Assembly: GCA_023159155.1 (NCBI GenBank)
Contig: JAJNNX010000039.1
Coordinates: 62,001 to 126,000 of the forward strand
DNA length: 64,000 nt
Source of the DNA: Ustulina deusta
Lineage: Eukaryota; Ascomycota; Sordariomycetes; Xylariales; Xylariaceae
Reading direction: 5' to 3'
Shown here: piece by piece, positions 59,619 to 64,000 of the stretch
Layout of the letters: the number at the start of each line of letters is the position of its first letter
Position numbering within the stretch: position 1 is the first letter of the stretch
The notes under the pieces: model-generated
The model's database searches: none
What the model was told of the DNA's origin: nothing
Seen by the model: the letters and a program-made list of their open reading frames with translations, nothing else
Program-made: the position numbers and the translations under genes

Positions 59619-62398
59619 ATGAACCGGCTGCAGCTCGCTACCTCGTATCAAGAACTCCTCGAGTAAGTCGATATCAGCTAGAGCGGTCTGTTGAGCCATT
59701 GGGGGACTGGATACTAAGCCTAGCTTCTCGTTGCAGCGAATTCTCGAACAGGGATCTGAAAAATGTCGGGAACTATTCCCTGGGGAAGCTGATAGGAAAG
59801 GGTTCCTTTGGGAAGGTTTACCTCGCTCACCACAAGCTCACGAATGGCTCCAAGGTTTGTTGTTTGATATCGCGCCGTTCTAGGTATCTTATCTTCTCTG
59901 ACCGTGATAGGTTGTGCTTAAGTCGGCCAACAAGGATGACTCAAACCTGGCCCGAGAGATCCATCATCACCGGCAATTTGTCCACCCGCATATCGCGCGG
60001 TTATATGAGGTCATCGTCACCGAGTCTCTGGTGTGGCTGGTTTTGGAGTACTGCCCCGGTAAGCTGGATCCGCCTAGCATGAAAACCAGACCTTGACTAA
60101 CCAGTTATTTCCACAGGTGATGAGCTTTACAACTACCTTCTACAACATGGACCTTTGCCTGTTGATAAGGTTCAAAAGACATTTTCTCAACTAGTCGGCG
60201 CCGTTTCTTATGTCCATCAACAGTCATGTGTGCACCGCGATCTAAAGCTTGAAAACATTCTTCTTGACAAACATGAAAACGTCAAACTAGTAGATTTTGG
60301 CTTCACGCGTGAATATGAGGGCAAGTCCAACTATTTGCAGACATTTTGTGGTACAATCTGCTACTCTGCTCCTGAAATGCTCAAGGGAGAGAAGTATGCT
60401 GGAGAGAAGGTGGATGTTTGGAGTTTGGGCGTAATCCTATACGCGCTCCTTTGCGGCGAGCTCCCATTTGATGACGATGATGATAATGTTACGAGGACGA
60501 AGATTCTTTCCGAGGAACCGAAATATCGAGATCATTTGCCGAGCGATGCCGTCGCATTGATCAAACTTCTCTTATCAAAGCGGCCTCTACTCCGGCCATC
60601 GCTACCGGAAATTCTCTCCCACCCATTTCTTGCAGAATATGCCCCTCAGCAACAAGCAATTCTAAAGCTCCATCAGCCACCTCCCTTTGCTACCGCGTTG
60701 GAGAAGGATTGCCTGCAGAGAATGCGTAGCGCTGGTGTAGACATTGATGCTGTGATTGAGAGTGTCCTCGCCCAGAAATGTGATGCGCTGGCTGGCTGGT
60801 GGACCTTGCTGCTCGAGAAAGAGGAACGAAAGGCGAAAAGGCGGGAGAGGAGGCGCAAGGAAAAGGAAGCAGATAACAGAAACTCAAGACGCTTCTCAGC
60901 GGCGTCCAGCAAGCTCGAAAGGATGACTCCTATTCTTGACGAGGCTTCCAACGGCTACAGTACCAATCGCCTTGGAGAGCCGTCGTTGCCTAGGACGCGA
61001 GGACGCGCAGAGAGGAGAAGTGCTCACTATGTCGATTTCACAGGAACGGACTTACCTAATCTCCCCGAGTCCAAAGAGAAGGGCACTTTTCCCGACGGTG
61101 TTATACCGCCTCTACCTCTCGACAAGGCCTCGGTCCGTTCAGTTAGTTCCTCTCGGAACCGACGACCATTACCCCCTCCTAAAGAAGGGATTCTTCGAAG
61201 CGCGAGGTCTAGGGGTTCGACGCTTCATCTGGTCACGACTACGGACGCGCTAAATAACCACGGCGGACGTGAACAAGGCGCTCTACTAAGGGTGCGCAAG
61301 AATCCGTCACAGGCAATTGTTGCGACGTGGAAGAACTGGACTCATTGGATCGTGGAGAATACAAGGAGACACAGGCCAAACAAGCGTGGTAGTCTTTCCA
61401 CGCCGAACCTAGTGGCCAAGGATGGGCAGCCGGGCGGGAAATCGCCAAATAATCCAAGTCCTCGACCTCATACTAGTAAATATCCTGGAACTGCATCCAG
61501 TCAAAATTCACACAGCGGGGACCATTCGCCGGACTTCCCTAATGGTACTGCTAGAGCGCCAAATGATGTCCGCGGGATTTCGTCCAGGAAACCAATACCC
61601 ACGCCTCTCTCAACAGCTCCTACTTCGGGACCTAAGCTTTCCTCTACGAGCTACAAACGCCAATCTCTTTCGCCCGTCCCCCTGACGCCGAGATCCACCA
61701 TGCGCCGCTCGTCGACTGGGCTGCGCGGAAGAAAGTCCACCTCGTCATCTCTATCGTCGATCAGGACGATGCCTCATCATCACCACACGCACTCAAAAGC
61801 CAGCTCGACAAGTTCGAATGGGTCCGTTTCGACAACGAAGACGCCCCTGGCAGGGGGCCGATCTCCACACCACTCTGTCAAAGTTCTCCCGGCCACTCCG
61901 ACGATGACGTCATTTCCATCGAATATTCGGCTTGTCCGCGGCCCGGCGTTAACTCTCAACTTTAATGAAGGTATGCCTTCGGCGGAGGCTCATAATCCTC
62001 CGGGTTCGCCCAATCCGTTCTCTACTGGGGTACTGTTTGCAAAACGGAAGCGCAACCTCTTTAAAGGACCATCGCTCTCCGTTCATAGTTCGTCGACAGG
62101 GAGAGGCGGCACGAGTTCGGGGGGGCATAGTCGAAGCGCGAGCGCTAGCGGGCTGGGTAGGCGAAGCGGTGAGATCACGATACAGGAAGAAGACGAGGAA
62201 GCCTTGGAATTCGAGGCCGAGGAAGAGATCGAAGAGGTGGACCAGTTCTCACCGATTCTCCGCGGACCTGGTGAGAAGATCGAGGAGATTTACGAGAGCA
62301 TAGCCGAAGACGAAGGCGATGGCGAGGCGAAGGATGAAAGTGCGGATGTTGTTGTAAGCTCGGACGATACTCGAGTTCCTAATTTAGCCGTGGAGTGA
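59619..62398 (+). CDS. CAMK-type Ser/Thr protein kinase
   Basis: Four exons (59619-59662, 59737-59854, 59911-60058, 60117-62398; introns of 74, 56 and 58 bp) give about 863 aa. The first exon, MNRLQLATSYQELL, is short; the splice at Asp is in frame. The kinase domain covers about residues 25-285: GKGSFGKVY glycine loop, VVLKSA (catalytic Lys), HRDLKLEN, DFGFTREYEG (DFG present), CGTICYSAPEM, and VDVWSLGVILYALLCGELPF. It is therefore a catalytically competent kinase, closest in style to the Snf1/MARK/Kin4 group. A helical basic segment (KEERKAKRRERRRKEKE) and a long disordered Ser/Pro tail follow, ending in an acidic region (QEEDEEALEFEAEEEIEEVDQF). A role in polarity, cell cycle or nutrient signalling would suit the group, but the orthologue cannot be fixed. 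Confidence 0.9.
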
Positions 62399-63120
62399 AT
62401 TGAAAGATACCCTGAGATAGCTCTATCTATTTTCAACGAATTCGGCCTTTGGCCCTCTTTAAAAAAGACTTGTTTAGTCGAGACATAATATTGTGTACAA
62501 TCTAGTCTACAGCAAACTGGAAAGATGCGTCAAGTCTAGGTAGCAGACAAGCCGGTTTTCTCTGTGAATCGTCGCTTGTATCACGCCCGATTGATGATAT
62601 ACTATATGATGGTATAGGTTAACTATAGCCAACAACTAATAGCTTAGGTATATATAGGTATGTAGTATGTGTATTGTACAGTATGCTAGGCTAAGTAAGT
62701 ATTTGTACTAGTTGGGAAAATGAAGTCGGTCCAGCAACTTTGTACATACTTCCATTGTCTAACCTCGACTGCGTGACATGATTTTGTCCTTTCTCAGATA
62801 TCTCAGCCCCCTTTGCATGGATCATGGACCTCCCTACTTACTTACCTATATAGGTAGTGTAGCTAAGGTATGCCGTATGTAGACAGCTTGGCATTCAAGC
62901 TAAGCCTAGATGAGAGCTGTCTTTCCCTACATAAGTACCATACTGGCAGGCACGGCCCCAAAGTTCTTCAATCGTCGGATAATAATAATAAATGCTACGA
63001 TTCTAGGTAGACGGACCAGCGTCGTCGCCCTGCTCCCGTTTTCACCACACCATTGCCTACGATTTTTCGATACAGTTACCAGACTGACTAACTAGGCTGG
63101 ATAGATAGGTAGTTGTTGTC
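62399..63120. other. Spacer between kinase and M20 peptidase
   Basis: Kinase 3' UTR and peptidase promoter, both genes on the + strand. It contains AGGTA-type words at about 62645-62660 and 62835-62875. No supported gene. Confidence 0.45.
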
Positions 63121-64000
63121 ATGAAGGTCGCCGGGGTTGCTCGTCTGCTCTCAAGCGCCGCGGTAGCTCTTGGATTCCAGCTTCAGATGCCCCTGACGCC
63201 CCTCGACGACGCGACACTGCCGTCTGCCCCGTCGCCCGAGTCCAATGTGCCGTCCTACCGTGACGAACTGGTATCGCTGCATAAGTCTCTCGTGGAGATC
63301 TCCTCGATCACGTATGCCGAACATGACGTCGGCGAGTTCCTCGCCGACTACCTCACCAAGCGCGACTTTGTAGTCGCACTCGAGTTCCTCCCGCCGTCCA
63401 ACACGTCCGACGCGGACGGCGACGGCAAGCGCCGTTTCAATGTGCTCGCCTGGCCGAAGCCAAGACGCCACCCGTCGCCCAAAGTCCTCGTCACGAGCCA
63501 CATCGACACCGTCCCCCCGTACATCCCATACTCGCGCTCCGACGACGTGCCGAACGGCGAAACCGTGATCGCGGGCCGCGGCAGCGTCGATGCCAAGGCC
63601 AGCGTCGCCGCCCAGATCATCGCCGTCCTCGAGCTGCTGCACGCGGAGAGCATCGACCCCAGCGACGTGATGCTGCTGTTCGTCGTGGGCGAGGAGCGCA
63701 CCGGCGACGGCATGCGGTACTATTCCAATAACCCCTCATTTCTAGAACCGGCGCCCGTCGTGAAGGCTGCCATCTTCGGCGAGCCGACCGAGGGCAAGCT
63801 CGCCTGCGGACACAAGGGCTTCTTCGGCTGCACCATCAAGGCTCATGGCAAAGCCGGACACTCTGGATATCCGTGGCTCGGCAAGAGCGCGACCGAGCTC
63901 TTGATGCGAGGCGTCGTCAAGATCCTCGACACGGACTTGGGAAGCAGTGAGAAATTCGGCAACACGACCGTGAATGTCGGCATCATCGAAGGCGGCGTGG
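63121..64000 (+). CDS. Secreted M20 metallopeptidase, 5' part
   Basis: Open from the ATG at 63121 to the window edge (at least 293 codons), so the C-terminus is missing. The N-terminus MKVAGVARLLSSAAVALGFQ reads as a signal peptide. Peptidase M20 metal-site motifs are in order: SHIDTVPPY (metal His and nearby Asp), GRGSVDAKAS (bridging Asp), and VVGEERTGDG (general base and metal Glu pair). FGEPTEGKLACGHKG and GKAGHSGYPWLGKSA follow at the start of the dimerisation lid domain. The family contains carboxypeptidases, acetylornithine deacetylases and related amidohydrolases. With a signal peptide, a fungal secreted or vacuolar carboxypeptidase-like enzyme is the best guess. No intron is seen in the part present. 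Confidence 0.9.
   Translation, partial: MKVAGVARLLSSAAVALGFQLQMPLTPLDDATLPSAPSPESNVPSYRDELVSLHKSLVEISSITYAEHDVGEFLADYLTKRDFVVALEFLPPSNTSDADGDGKRRFNVLAWPKPRRHPSPKVLVTSHIDTVPPYIPYSRSDDVPNGETVIAGRGSVDAKASVAAQIIAVLELLHAESIDPSDVMLLFVVGEERTGDGMRYYSNNPSFLEPAPVVKAAIFGEPTEGKLACGHKGFFGCTIKAHGKAGHSGYPWLGKSATELLMRGVVKILDTDLGSSEKFGNTTVNVGIIEGGV

Overview
The window is nuclear DNA from a filamentous ascomycete (Pezizomycotina, most likely a Sordariomycete). Protein-coding genes carry short (about 50-200 bp) GT...AG introns. Intergenic regions are AT-leaning and densely sprinkled with ACCTACCT/AGGTAGGT words. The first 6.5 kb is an extremely AT-rich, TpA-rich block of the kind left by repeat-induced point mutation (RIP). 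The species cannot be named from the sequence alone.

Layout. 1-6466: RIP-like AT-rich repeat block with no intact gene. It holds a degenerate tandem repeat of about 303 bp, a family of about 45-bp palindromic elements, a small GC-rich double hairpin, a ruined reverse transcriptase whose motifs A, B and C still lie in one frame (Penelope-like), and a duplicated hairpin element of about 210 bp. 6467-8886: normal-composition spacer without a supported gene. 8887-18403: a TBC Rab-GAP (-), eIF3b/PRT1 (-) and CCT2 (+), the last two divergent. 19283-22505: a large polytopic GT90/CAP10 glycosyltransferase (-). 22.5-32.2 kb: gene-poor stretch with two unrecognised, probably lineage-restricted genes (24512-25892 and 26928-29568, both +). 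32231-33771: delta-12 fatty acid desaturase (+). 34783-37020: unrecognised disordered, charged protein (-). 37816-41484: IRE1 (-). 43328-45799: Hel2/ZNF598-type RING ubiquitin ligase (-). 47216-48404: SWIB/DEK-C protein (-). 50410-51186: YdeI/OmpD-associated family protein (-). 52467-53491: mitochondrial phosphate carrier (+). 53768-54643: Rossmann-fold protein (-). 55339-57255: cytochrome P450 (-). 59619-62398: CAMK-like protein kinase (+). 63121-64000: start of a secreted M20 peptidase (+), cut by the window edge.

How the genes relate. Most are ordinary single-copy housekeeping genes in no evident operon or pathway cluster. Several touch protein homeostasis (eIF3b in initiation, CCT2 in folding, IRE1 in the unfolded protein response, Hel2 in ribosome-collision quality control), but they are spread over 30 kb and I treat this as coincidence. 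The P450, Rossmann protein and desaturase are not accompanied by a PKS, NRPS or terpene synthase, so there is no secondary-metabolite cluster. The least ordinary parts are the left AT-rich block and the two orphan genes at 24.5-29.6 kb. Gene models were built by reading splice sites by eye; starts were moved to the first credible ATG where an open frame began with a non-ATG codon.
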